From NCBI GenBank assembly GCA_028687475.1, contig JAQUAB010000003.1:1-64000 (forward strand): DNA of 64,000 bases, in the 5' to 3' direction. The stretch comes from Candidatus Gracilibacteria bacterium. GTDB taxonomy: Bacteria; Patescibacteriota; Gracilibacteria; BD1-5; UBA2023. Under the pieces are notes generated by a model. The model did no database searches, was not told the origin of the DNA, and saw only the letters and a program-made list of their open reading frames with translations. Every line of letters begins with the position of its first letter. The stretch's first letter is position 1. Made by a program: the position numbers and the translations under genes. Positions 23,401 to 35,269 of the stretch are shown here, one piece after another.

Positions 23401-25419
23401 TCAGCAAATGGAAACGAAAGCTCTAGTGTAGAGATTACACTGAGTGCAATTCAGGATATCAATAATACGCTTTCTGGTGGTATATATCTTCAGTCATACC
23501 CTGTTATCGAAAATGATACGATTCATGTGGCATCGAGGGGAGAGAATGTATTACTTTCACTCTATGGAAATGCTGGAACAAACTATGCCATCGATACGAA
23601 TACGAATATCGATTCTGACACCAATGGCACACCGAATGATGATATTGATAACAAGGACTTCCCTTCTTATATTGATGGTTCTGTCTTTGTTTTTGATAGC
23701 ACGAACATGAAGACTCATTCACAGAAAATGAAACTTTCTGTACTAAAAAATGGAACAATTATCGGAAGTCGAGAAGTAGAAATTATTGCCGACTTCATCG
23801 CTGATACTTCAGACAGCACAACACGCGATATTTCTGGAACTGGATCTGAAGGATTTTCTCAGAAAGATAAAAATAATCTCGAAAATCTCCAGGCAAAAAT
23901 CCGAAATCTCGAGTCCGATGATCGTATTATTCTCACCCAAGAATACAATAGCCTGATAGAAAACTGGGATGATGAACTCGAACGTACGAAAAATCTGATC
24001 GGTATCCAAGAAGAAGTCGAATCAAGCGCTGGCATGACCGATAGTCAAAAGAAAGAATTTGCTACTCTTATTGATACGATTCTCGTAGGTGATGCGACTG
24101 CGACTGATGAGGTCACTGTAGCAACAAAAGTGATCGAGAGTTTGATTCCTGCAGATAATCCGAACAAAACAATCATCACGGAAAAGCTCGAAGCCATAAA
24201 ATCTCACCCTGGAAATCTCACAGAAAATAAGACACTCGGAACAGCGATTCTCGAACTCATCAAGGATGACACGTCTATCGAAGATAAGTATAAACTCATC
24301 ATCCGAAGTCAGCTACAGATTATCGTGAATGGTGGACAAGAAAGTGTCCCAACAAATGAAATCACAACCACAGATTCTGGAAGTAGTGGCATTATGGGAT
24401 TCATAGTAGGAATAGTGAAAGTGTTTGGATTTATTATGCTTATCATTCTTGTGATTGTTTTGGTTGGATTTATTTTCTACCGAGTCACGAAGAAAAAAGA
24501 TGATATTGGTTTCCAAGATTTTCTGATTGATTCTATTTTTCACTCAAGAAATAGAGAAAAAATAGTCACAACAGGAATCACTCAGAATCAGAACAAAGCG
24601 GAAATAAAAGAGTTTTCTGTAGAAGTTGATCCACTTTCAGCGATAAAACCTGAAGAAACCAAAGTATCAGAAAAAGTTGATCCAATGGCATCTTTTAGTC
24701 AAGATGTTCCATCGATAGCTACTACTACATCTCCTGAATGAGAAAATAATCTATGAACTCCTCTTCTACCCGAAGAGCAGGCAAATATTCCTGATTGGCT
24801 CAAGCCACAAGATAGTGCAAATACACTGCCAGAAACAACAACTCTAGCGGAAAGTTCTGAAACAAAATCACAATCAGAAGAACCAATAGAAATAGATCCT
24901 CTACCCACAGAAGTAGATCCTCTGTCTATGGAAAATGGTAGTGTTCCAGATTGGCTCAAAACGCCTTCAGAAACACTCTCAGAAACAATTCCTGAAGCTC
25001 CTGAGACTCCAGAAAATTCTGAAACAACTCCAGAAAATTCTGAAACTCCGAATATACCAGAAGAAAGTTCAGATTCAGAAATTCCGACATCGGATGAAAA
25101 TATTCTCTCAGAAGAGACTCTCACTCCTGATGGAGAGACTGAAAAAAATCGGGCACAGGAAAAAAAAGAAGATGTCTCAGAAACTCCGCTCACCACCAAC
25201 ACAACTCCATGAGAGACACTTCCCGATTGGCTCATAGATTCTGTGTCGAACTCTGAACCAGAGAAGAAACTCGATGAAAAACCAGAAAAAAGTAAACAAC
25301 CTCCACAAAAACAGAAGAAACCAAAAGAAAAAAGTGAAAAAAAGAATGAAGTCACAAAAGAAACTCCGAATACTACTCCCAATACAGATGCATCAGATCT
25401 TCCCGATTGGCTCAAGTAA
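20449..25419 (+). CDS. Giant PKD-domain surface protein with PDWL-repeat cytoplasmic tail
   Basis: 1656 residues. Signal peptide (about 8-37), a helical region (45-135), then a tandem series of PKD/Ig-like domains (about 140-1020; e.g. TKWDFGNGN, FEWNPGDGS, YQWDFDGDG, each ending in a G-TY-V-L-V strand), a helical region (about 1120-1290), one membrane helix (about 1325-1348) and a 300-residue acidic, Pro/Glu-rich tail. The tail carries IPDWLK, VPDWLK, LPDWLI and LPDWLK. The ectodomain suggests adhesion; the tail motif suggests a repeated intracellular docking site. TGA is Gly at about ten places, including the tail. Confidence 0.85.
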
Positions 25420-25423
25420 AACG

Positions 25424-25462
25424 AAATCCTCTAAGAATATTTTCTTCTTAGAGGATTTTTTT
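25424..25462 (+). terminator. Terminator after the giant PKD gene
   Basis: A 14-base perfect stem, AAATCCTCTAAGAA with TTCTTAGAGGATTT, a 7-base loop and a T-run. Very strong intrinsic terminator. Confidence 0.9.
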
Positions 25463-25511
25463 GACGGGAAGAGCCATTCTCTGTATACTGTCGACAATTA
25501 ACTTTTTTTCT

Positions 25512-27857
25512 ATGACAGAACGAGCTCCAACCGATTCAGAATGAATGCCAGAAGAAAATACAGAATCTCTTCTCGCTGAGATTCTTGCATCACAAGAACA
25601 GAAACAAGATATCACGAATAATGATACTCTTTGATGAGAGCAGACCAATATTTCTCCTATATCTCCAGATACTGAGAATTGAAACAAGACTCCAGCTCCG
25701 AAAAAACCACAAGAACCGATTTCTCTTGGAACTTTTCTGAAGCTCGTAGTATCTATATTTTTTGTAGCTATAGTATTCCTCGGAAGTATTGGAGCATATA
25801 TTGTTCTCAATCCAGAAGATGCTGTTTTTCTCATAAAAAATCTGAACATTAACCCGAATGATGTTGCAATTCGACTGAAACAACTCATAAACGGAACTTT
25901 TGGGTCGGTGATGTTCGTTCTATCCATTATATGGATTATTTCACTTTTCCGAGCGTTCTGGACCCCGAAGGACCTCAAGAGAAAAAGAATATTCGCATGG
26001 CTCATAGCAGGAATACTAGCTGTTGTTTTCTTTTCTACACTTACTTTCTGGATATATATATACGGGAAAATCCAGACTATTGACTTCATCAATCTCTCTG
26101 GAAATATACTCATGTACGACAATGACCTCTATAATCATGAAGAAAGTCGAGACAACGCACAAATAACGAGTGGAACAAATATCATTGGTCCAATAACTAT
26201 AATGTTCGATATTCGAGCCAATGCTAAAGCTATAAGCAAAGAATATCTCGTAGATATTCAGAGTTATTCGATAGATAGCGATGGATGAGTATGTAATGAT
26301 GGAACATCAGTAGTTATAGGTAACAATGCACTGGAAGAAAAAAGTATCGTTTGTTCATTCAATCAGGTGAAAACATACAATGTAAAAGGAATTTATAATA
26401 CTATTTCTCAGATTGGAGAACGACAAAAACAAGCAATCCCAATGCGGATCGATCCTATAGAAATCCGAGGAATTGTCTCTATCAAACAGGGGGTAAATAT
26501 ACAAGGAAATAAAATTATCACGCTCGATGCGAGCGGTCTGAAAAAACTCGGAACACCACGATGGATATATACACAATCGAACATCATTGCAGAGGGTATG
26601 AGTATCACAGAAACCCTTTCTGATATTCCACAATATGTTTGTTTCCGGTTATTTAGTGACGTTTGTGATAGAATCTTTGTTCTCGAAGATGCTGAGCAGA
26701 AAGATATACAATGAAGCATTACGAGCGTTCAAGATGAAGTAGATCCTCTTTTATTTCATCTCTCACTTTCTGGAACAAACATCAATCAGAATCAGATTAC
26801 CCAAGTACAGTGGCTGACTATCAACGAACTCTGATGAAAAACATCTATTTGTACGAAATGAAGCTATGCTTGTGAGTATCATTCTTCATCATATGGAACT
26901 CAAAATATCCAGGCGATTGTCGAAATGGCTGACGGACAAAAATATACGTTCGAAACTACTATTCAGATACAAGAACCACTTCGTCTCATGAATAATATGA
27001 AAGTCCTCGATGCAAAGGGTAATCTCCTGAATACAAAAGACACGTACCAAAGTACCCTAAAAGCGTATGTTATAGAGAATGTTCTCACTCCTCCAGCTGT
27101 TCTCACACTCGATGGACGAAATATCGGGATCACAAACCCATGATATTCACTCGAGAATATATCATGGAAAATAGAAAGTCAGAAAGGAATTGAAGAAAAA
27201 CAAGGTGATCTTGTCAGCATCACACTCGACAAACCTATCCGATATACCATCAAGTGAACATATAGTTTTCGAAAACTAAGCACCAATACTCTGGAAGAAG
27301 CACGAGATATTGTGATTATCGATATAGAAAAGAAAAACCTCGTGCCAAGAATCGATATAACAACTTCTTCTGACTATATTCCATCTGTTGTGACCGTTGA
27401 TGCCTCTCAGTCAGAATCGACAAATGGTGAAATCAAGAAATTCATTTTTGATTTCTGAGAAGGAAAAACACCAATCGAATGAGATGCTATCCAACAATAC
27501 GAATATATCACCTCCGGTGACAAGGAAATTTCTGTGACTATTGTCTCAGCGAGCGGCGAACGAGCCACTACAAAAAAAACAGTAGTACTCAAAGATGCTG
27601 TCAAAACTGTGGGATTCACACCAAGTATTACTCCTGGAATTATGAATATGCCTGTCGATTTTGAAGCGACTGGAACAAATGGGCAAGTACAAGACTATAT
27701 ATGGAATTTCTGAGATAATACCCAAACAACCCGTTGATATAGCACAACACATACATTCACGCAAACAGGAGCGTATTCTGTTTCTCTCACTGTGATATAC
27801 ACAGATGGAACGAGAAAAACAGACACAAAAAGATACGAAGTAACGAGTGAAATATAG
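25512..27857 (+). CDS. PKD-domain membrane protein
   Basis: 781 residues. Acidic cytoplasmic N-terminus (about 1-75), two membrane helices (about 78-103 and 131-180 region), then a long extracytoplasmic beta-rich part ending in PKD domains: FIFDFGEGKTPIEG and YIWNFGDNTQTTRGYSTTHTF with GAYSVSLTV. In both, the glycine of the canonical DFG/NFG turn is encoded by TGA. Over a dozen TGA codons in total, including TGA TGA doublets near 25632 and 26831. Follows the giant PKD gene after a terminator, so probably separately transcribed. Likely a surface structural or adhesion protein. Confidence 0.82.
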
Positions 27858-27894
27858 ACTTGCTTATTCGAGGGATTTCTGCATTGGTATAGGA

Positions 27895-28626
27895 TTATAT
27901 TTTTCTCTCGTCTTTCGCATGGACAAAAGTTCCGACAATATCTTCGGAACATATTTTATCGATATCCTCAATACGACAGACATATATTGGCATTGCCTCA
28001 TCCTTCGCTAGAGCAATAGCTGCCTGATCCATAACACGAATATCATTCTGGATAACTTCATGCAGATAGAGTGAATCATGGCGAACAGCGTCATGATGTT
28101 TTTTTGGGTCCTTATCATAGATTCCATCTACTTTCGTCGCCTTCACGACCACATCACACTGGAGTTCAAGAGCACGGAGAACCGCACAAGAATCAGTAGA
28201 AAAATATGGATTCCCTGTTCACCCAACAGATATCACCACTCTTCATTTCTCCATATGACGCAGGGCTCTTCTTCGAATGAATTCCTCAGCAACACGTTGG
28301 GATGGAAGTGCACTCATCACACGAACATCTACTCACTCATCTTCGATAGCTTCCCCGATAGCAAGACCATTGATAATAGTCCCCATCATTCCCATATAAT
28401 CCCCTGTTACACGATCGAATCCACCAGCCTCAAGCTCTATACCACGAAAAATATTCCCACCTCCTACTACAATAACGATTTCCAGATTCTCCACTTGCAC
28501 GAGATGTACGATTTTTTTTGCGAGAAATGAGAGAAATTTTGGATCGATTCCATATCCTTGTTCACCTTGAAGTGCTTCACCAGAAAGCTTAAGAAGAATA
28601 CGTTTTGGAGTGTGATATTTTTTCAT
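27895..28626 (-). CDS. pyrH: UMP kinase
   Basis: 243 residues. Phosphorylates UMP to UDP with ATP in pyrimidine nucleotide synthesis; cytosolic hexamer in the amino-acid kinase family. Seen: RILLKLSGEALQG, IVIVVGGGNIFRG, DYMGMMGTIINGLA, SVGGTGNPYFSTDS (two TGAs within), VVVKATKVDGIYDKDP and VMDQAAIALAKD. Last gene of the minus-strand run beginning at 35141; 8 bases separate it from the HTH-TM gene. Confidence 0.96.
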
Positions 28627-28634
28627 GAGAAAGA

Positions 28635-29240
28635 TTAATTAATGGTGAAGCCCCGAGTAAAAAGAAAGAATACTACAGAAAAAGCAAGTACGAGAATAAA
28701 GAGAATTGTAAGTCCGAGAATCATGGAATTTCGTTTGAGAATCTCTTTCTCAAGTGTAGTTACTTTTTCCGAGAGTCACTTCGTGTCTTCATCTCCTTTT
28801 GCCTTCGCACTTTCGAGAAGATATGTTGCCTTCTTGTATTCTGTGAGAGGAATGGAATTCTGAAGTTCTGTCTCACTCTTTCCGAGACGATATGAGAGAT
28901 CTTGTATTATCTCATCTTTCTTGGTAATTATTGCTTGTGTCTCCTCGAAAAATCGAGCAAAATCAGGAAGATTCTGACGATTCCCCGGATGCACAATCTC
29001 ATGAGAAAAATTACTTTTTCCCTCATCTTTCTCTTCTTCTTTATCGAGAATCACGATATAATCCTCTTCCCGTCTCGATGGATCCATCATACGAAGTGTC
29101 TCTACATCTGAATCTTCGAGAAACATTTTTTTCCCGATGCGACGAGTACGAATACGATTTGCCTGAATATGTCGGTCAATAGTACGTGTAGAAACCCCGA
29201 GGCGCTGTGCTGCCTCCACTCGATCAATAGCAAAAGCCAT
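28635..29240 (-). CDS. HTH (MerR/excisionase-like) protein with C-terminal membrane helix
   Basis: 201 residues. N-terminal winged-helix or excisionase-type HTH: RVEAAQRLGVSTRTIDRHIQANRIRTRRIGKKMFLEDSDV. An acidic linker and a coiled coil (about 95-170) follow, ending in one membrane helix (about 175-196, MILGLTILFILVLAFSVVFFLF). A membrane-tethered DNA-binding protein is the straightforward reading; it may anchor DNA or act as a membrane-bound regulator. One TGA joins the coiled coil to the final part; the standard reading loses the helix. Confidence 0.8.
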
Positions 29241-29314
29241 AGAAAAATATGCTAGATAAAAACGAGCTGTATTTTATAAAAAAACTGTGAAAAAACAAAT
29301 TGCTTTCGGAAAAT

Positions 29315-30304
29315 CTAAGTAAAACTATACAATAAGACGATTGTGGCAATATAGACGAGAAATATCGCTACCGCATCCCAAGCAAGAATGAGTTGCTTTA
29401 TTTTTGACTTGTAAGTGAGACCAATGATGACAATTGCAGACATGATGACAATCCCGAAAACCGTGATAAGATTGGTATCACTCACATCCGAGAGAAAACG
29501 TCATTTTGTATAGAAAATGTCATCGATAAAGAGAATAAAGACGTTGAAAATATTGCTTCCGAGAAGATTCCCTACTGAGAGATCAATAGAGCCCATACGG
29601 ATAGCCGCGAGTGATATAGCAATCTCTGGAAGTGACGTAGAGATAGCGAGAAATATCGAACCAACGAATGATTGTCCGAGTCCTGTCATGATAGATATTT
29701 TTTCTGCGAAGTGTGGGAGGAACAACGCTGCACCAACGATGATAGAAGCAAATCCGATATACCGAATAATTACCTGTCTGAGCGTGAATTTGTGTTCCTT
29801 GATCTCATCATGAATATCATCAGATTGTTCTCGCTTGGTATACTGATAGATGAGTCGCATCGAACCAAGATACATGATCATAAAAAGTACGCTGATTACC
29901 CCAATTCCTCAGATATTGAACTCTGTAGGGAGAAAGAGTCCAATCCCCACAATAGCTATCAGGATGAGTCCGAGAGCTGCTGCGAGTACGTGACTCTGAG
30001 AGGAATTTGCCAAAAGTGGCTTATCTTTCGGGAGAAATGCATCCATCACCGCAAGAATCCCGAGATTGACAAGACAACTTCCGAGAATGTCACCCGCAGC
30101 CAGATCAGCCGATTGTACGATAGCTGAAGAGCTAATTCCTACCATGAGCTCTGGAAGTGAGGTCACTCCCGCCATGAGAATGAGCCCAATCCACGCCTTC
30201 CCGAGACCAGTCATCTCCGCGAGGAGATCACCATAATAGGAGAGCTTTTTTCCAGCGAAAAATATGAGTGCCGCCGCGGTGAGAAATCAGAAAATATCAG
30301 ACAT
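29315..30304 (-). CDS. Ca2+/cation antiporter (CaCA family, YrbG-like)
   Basis: 329 residues with about ten membrane helices in two inverted halves. Each half has the alpha-repeat signature: TSLPELMVG with GDILGSCLVNLG in the first, TSLPEIAISLAA with GNLLGSNIFNV in the second. These carry the ion-binding glutamates. Expected to exchange Na+ or H+ for Ca2+ at the inner membrane. TGA codons at residue 6, between the halves and before RFLSDVSD are Gly. Starts 12 bases after the CphA-like ATP-grasp stop. Confidence 0.92.
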
Positions 30305-30316
30305 GAGAAGAAGAAA

Positions 30317-31297
30317 TTAGAGAGTAAAAAGTTTTTCGAGTATTCTCTTTCCTGTGTTAACCGAAGTGAGTTCACGGTCACCACCAAGACCCGGAGTTGC
30401 ATTCACTTCGAGGATGACTCAACCTGTTTCAGAAAGTGATTTCGTAAAATCAGAGGATAAGATATCCACTCAGCAAATTCCGAGTCCGAGTTCTTTTGCT
30501 ATACCTACACATACCTCCTTGATACTTGGATGAATAGTATCAGTAATATCTTCTAGTGTTCCACCTGTACCTAGATTGGAGTTTCATCGAAGTTGTAGTT
30601 GCACTCAGCTTGGAAGAATCTGATTGAGCTCATGTCATTGTTTAGCAACAAAATGTATAAGCTCTTCATTTTCTTCGATAAAAGCTAGTGGAGAATTATA
30701 TCCTTCTCCCCGCAATGAATTGTTTTTATTCTCATAAGAAATAAGTTGGTGAATGGTTGATTCTCCATTTCACTTAATAACAGGAGGATTCCTCTGAATA
30801 GCAAGTGTCACTTCCCCAAGAACCACCAATACTCGACACTCATCTCATGAAATCTGTTCCTGAACAATCATTCTCGGATATTTTTCAAATGATTCTCAGA
30901 GCTTCTTTTGGAGCTCAGAGATAGAGGTGATATTCATCTTGACTCCATCACCGTGAGCCCCATCTATTGGCTTGATAACCAGAGGGAAATGAAAATCTCC
31001 AAATACTGTCCAATCGTATTTTGGAAAATCCTGTTCATCGATATATCGTGTCTTTGCTATCGGGAAATGATGTCTCTCCAAAAATGAATAACAGAGTTCC
31101 TTGTCATTGGATATCTTGAAGCCAAGAGATGAGTTCTGTCAAAAATCCGTACTCTTGAAAAGTATCTCTTTTCCATTTCCTTTCACGAGAAAGAAGTTCT
31201 TCTCAGGAATAAGGAGTTCTGTCTTGAGTCCGAGCTTTTCAGCTTCTTCGATGAGTACTTGAGATGAGACAGACCAATAGGTCATAGGTTTTGACAT
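30317..31297 (-). CDS. ATP-grasp ligase, cyanophycin synthetase / GshF-like
   Basis: 326 residues. A stand-alone ATP-grasp domain closest by pattern to the cyanophycin synthetase and GshF central domain: FPLVIKPIDGAHGDGVKMNI, ECRVLVVLGEVTLAIQRNPP, NGESTIHQLI, QLQLRGNSNLGTGGTLEDIT, LGLGICGVDIL and GGVILEVNATPGLGGDREL (metal-binding Glu and Asn). Such enzymes make amide bonds on carboxylates via acyl phosphate. No Mur-ligase domain as in true cyanophycin synthetase. It sits 18 bases behind the 7TM gene and with it and the fused ATP-grasp/peptidase forms an operon. Substrate unknown. Confidence 0.85.
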
Positions 31298-31315
31298 ACA
31301 AGAAGTGTAAAGAAA

Positions 31316-32806
31316 TTATTCTTCCTCGTTCAGCTTTCGCAGAAGTGGAGAGAACCGGAAGTATTCAAAAAGCTGGAGTCACATATATCGTCCGACGAGA
31401 ATATTGAGAACCACTACGAGAATGATGATATCAGGATACGAAATCAGAAAATACTGAAGCGTCTTGTAATCCAGCAAGAGATAAATAATCCCTGTGATAA
31501 TCACATATTGTACAAAATCAAAAATCCCCGCTCGGCTAAACATATCAATATCTTCCTGAAAAACCTTATCAGAAAAGACAATCGTAACAAAAAATGGAAA
31601 AATAATCAGTGAATTATCGAAGATAGCATAATTGATGAGAGAAAGCTCGAAGAAGTTGTCAATACCCAGAATAAAAAGAAATATGGCGATATAAAAACTA
31701 ATAAGGAGAGCGCGTTTCGCATGGAGAAGAAGATGTATCTTTTTCGTGAATAAGTTCACCGCAATAATAGAAACAAGTCCAATAATAATAAATATCATCG
31801 AAGATGAAAAACCGAGCACTACCAGTGTAATAGCGAGAAGAATCGGATAATAAATCCCAAACACATTGAATCCGATAACTTGCTTCAATATATTCAGAAT
31901 CAACACAGCAAATGTAATAGAAAGAAGAGAAGCGAGAAGCTGATAAGAAAATCCTGCATACGCGAGGAATTCGAGAAAACTACTCAGACTGTATATAGTT
32001 TTAGATTTTTCATACGAAATCTCTTGTCCGATGAGTATATCATCTTTTTCTCAGGATGATACGCGCGTCATCAATCCGTAAAACTGATCTTCCGAGATGA
32101 GAAACACTTTTGTTGCTCCAATCTGCGAAAGTGACGACGCGAGAACCTTCGAGAGAAGCGAACGAGAAAAACTCGAAATAATATAGATTTTCTTTTTCGT
32201 GAAACTGATAGGTTTTGTCTTCTGGAGCTTGGTGATATCCGAGAAAAAACCAAGCACATCAGAAGTTCCTACGACAAATATATCACTCTGATCGATATTT
32301 TCCCATATATTCTGACTCTCTTCCGAATTTGATATACTGACTTTTCCCGTGAAGCCTTTGTAGAGGATGTTATTTTTCTCGAAAACATCGCGAATCCCCG
32401 TCTCGATACCAGATCTCTCAGTTCCAACATATGTAAAAACACTATCATATACTCGAATCTTTTGACTCACAATGCCTTCGCAGGAATTATCCTGGGTTGT
32501 GACTTTTGCCTCAAGTGTTACTTCTCCTGGCGTTGTGAAATACCGGAGATATTTTTCCCTATCCTTGACGGTTTCCACCACTTTCTTGTCTCTCCGCAAG
32601 GTATATACGACACTTCCAGAAAAGTCAGAACCACTTCCAGAAGAAAGGATAAATTCATGAGTCGACCCGACTTTGACTTGATCGGGTCAAGTGATCGAAT
32701 AGAGAGTACTACAAGAAATGGGCGCAACCTCAACTACATCCCCCGTCGCTGCGAAGGCAAAAACAGGAATAAAAAGGAAAAAAATGAAAACAAGTATACG
32801 AGTCAT
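31316..32806 (-). CDS. 7TM_transglut-type membrane protein
   Basis: 496 residues. Signal peptide (about 4-20), a beta-rich extracytoplasmic region (22-115) and an alpha/beta region (about 115-245, IFVVGTSDVLGFF, KKIYIISSFSRSLLSKVLA), then about seven membrane helices from about 270. ILKQVIGFNVFGIYYPILLAI followed by LGFSSSMIFIIIGLVSI resembles the 7TM domain elsewhere found fused to an inactive transglutaminase and next to RimK-related ligases. Begins 10 bases after the fused gene's stop. Likely transport, export or membrane coupling of the ligase product (inference). Confidence 0.72.
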
Positions 32807-32816
32807 AAGGAAAAAT

Positions 32817-35141
32817 TTAGAGAAATTCGATGATTTTTAAGTCTTGTATTTTTATTTTTCAGAAAAAGAGTTTCTCGGCATTCCCACCTTCTTTTTCTAT
32901 CCAGTCCTTCACTCGCATATATCCATCGAGATACATTTTATCTTTTTGGTATGTAGTTCATGGAATTCCGCGAGTTCCAGAATGAATGATTCACCGCTTG
33001 AGTCTGACTGCATCAGAAAAAAGAGATTCGAGTGTTTTCTCAGGATACAGAGTTCTCAGAAGATCAATCGTCTCAGAAAATGAAAGTGTATCAGTCATTC
33101 CGAGAAGATAATATTTCACATACATTGCATTTTTCTCATATCATGCAGGAAGATGAGAAAAAGATCTATAAATGGCGAATCACTCTTCATCAGCAAGATA
33201 ATACCCCGTACCGTATTGGAATAATTTGAGTCATTGTGTTTGTCCTGCGAGATATCTCTTGAAGTGTGTTCCTATCTCATGGGTGAGAATCGCATCGATT
33301 TCTTTTTCTCGTATAACTGCATTTCGAGAAATATGAATCTTCACATCTTTCCCGTATGAGACCGACATCCGCGAGAGGTTCCCGCTCTCGATACTTATAG
33401 GAATTTTCTTGATATTATGTGTCTCAAAATATGCATGAATAGCACTAATAATCTGATCCAGAGTCAGAATTCTTCATAAAATTGCATCATCAGTTTTGTT
33501 TTGTTGACCCAACAACACTTTCTCTGTGGCTATCTGGAGAAGTTCCGTGTTCGTTTCTCAGAAAAGAAGAGAATTATAACGAAGTATCTCTTCATGATTT
33601 TCTGTTTTATATGCTTGTACCAAGGAAAGTTTGTTCTGAATTTCCTCGATTTTTTCTCGATACAATTCCGCTATATCGAGTCATATTGACCGAAATCAGA
33701 GCGCTTTTTCCATGAGAAGATCGAGAGAACTCTTGAGAAATTCTATTTTTTTGTCATCAGGGAAACGGTAACGAAAGACAGGATTGAAACCAATAGGATT
33801 CGCAATGAATTCATCGAGAAGAGCAAAATAATTTTCTGGTTTCAGGAGAGAAGAAAGGTTTATTTTTCGCGAAACTCGATACACTGCATCATCGAAATCT
33901 ATCAATTCTTTTGTCCATTTCACATCATTTTCGATTTTTCGATTGACGACGTATATGCTCGGATTAATCAGATAATCTTTCAGTATTTCTGTTCAGAGAA
34001 TTATCGTGTTTTTTTCATCTGAAACAATATCGAACTGATCGAGAAGCACAGAAACATGAGAATCGGTGAAAATATGAACTGGATGGTTTCAGAGAAAATC
34101 TATAATATCTTTTGAAACAGTGGAATTCTTTTTTTGAATATCTATTTTTACGATTACCTCCCTATCTCCGACAATACTATTCTGTTCGAGGTACAATATT
34201 TTTTTTCATTTCTCAGAAAAAAGCGTTTCTGTATGAAACAGGGTTTTTGCGATTTCGACTCATTTTTCTGGAGAAAGCACTTTGAGTCAGTCGATTTTCT
34301 TGAGTCGATTTTCGAGTGGAACGCGATTCACATTTTGGATTTTGAGTCCTGCACGAGCATTAATCTCGAGCAACTTGGGACCATTTTTGGTGATCACCCA
34401 ATCCATCCCAACAAATCCCAATCCAGAGAACATCTGAACTTGTGATGACAAAAGTAGAATATCATCCCAAAATGGAAGAGTCTTTCCTTTGAGTCCAGAG
34501 AATTCTGCAGGAAAAGCATGTGAATACGTTTTTTGATTCTGATAAAAACTCAAGATTTCTCCATTCGCAATATTGACACCAAGTCATATGGCTCACAAAT
34601 CGAGATTTGCCTTATTCCCAGATTCTGGCGTCGGAATGCGCACCATGGCAATGACAGGAACATAGTTGTACACCACAACACGTATATCCGCGAGCCCATA
34701 GCGACAATACCACTGGAAATCTGATCCAGGTGCGAGAAGTTCTTCGATAATAATCGTATCTGAAGATCCATGAAGTGAAAAAGATCCATGAAGAATATCG
34801 ATCATATGCAGTTTTATCTCCTCTTCGGTCCATATTTCATCCTGAATGAGAAAATTTCCTTTTTCTTTTTTTACTATCAATATTCCTCGTCCACGACTTC
34901 ATTTGTTCGGTTTTATCACAAAACTCGTTGCAGAAATTGACTGCAAAGAAAATGCATGAAGTTCCTGCTGAGATGCAATAGTGAAATATGTCTCTGCGAA
35001 CGGAATGCCCCGACTCGACAAAAAATTTTTGGTTTTGAGTTTGCTATCAGCCAAAGACATTGATTCGAGTGAATTCTTCGTTCGAATATACCGAAGATTT
35101 CGGGCATTCATCCCGAGAATGCCGTGAGAAAAAAATTTCAT
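32817..35141 (-). CDS. Fused RimK-related ATP-grasp ligase and DUF1704 (MATCAP-type) metallopeptidase
   Basis: 774 residues in one frame under code 25; I checked every codon from 34290 to the stop for TAA/TAG and found none. Residues 1-285: alpha-L-glutamate-ligase-related ATP-grasp (GILGMNARNLRYI, SKLKTKNFLSSRGIP, VIKPNKGSRGRGIL with K77, FVGMDWV, LLEINARAGL at 257-266). From about 330: DUF1704-like region with HEIGTH at 621-626 and EEGFA at 652-656, matching the HExxxH and QEGLA signatures; the glycine of EEGFA is a TGA. No membrane helix: cytosolic. First gene of the operon. Confidence 0.85.
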
Positions 35142-35222
35142 ACCTTCAACCTTATGAAATAAGCTGTTTTTGTCAAAGTAAATCTATTTTTGAAAACACT
35201 TTTTAGAGCAATCAGAATACAA

Positions 35223-35252
35223 AAAATAACCCCAATTTCTTGGAGTTATTTT
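35223..35252 (-). terminator. Terminator of the tmRNA gene
   Basis: On the minus strand, AAAATAACTCC pairs with GGGGTTATTTT across an 8-base loop and is followed by Ts, 18 bases after the CCA end. Confidence 0.75.
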
Positions 35253-35269
35253 CGTTTTGTGTTCAGAAC

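Noticed and set aside
24699-25415. 238-residue Ser-rich minus-strand frame opposite the PKD protein tail
   Set aside because: It is the antisense of the Glu/Pro-rich tail codons; no start context, and composition is fully explained by the real gene.
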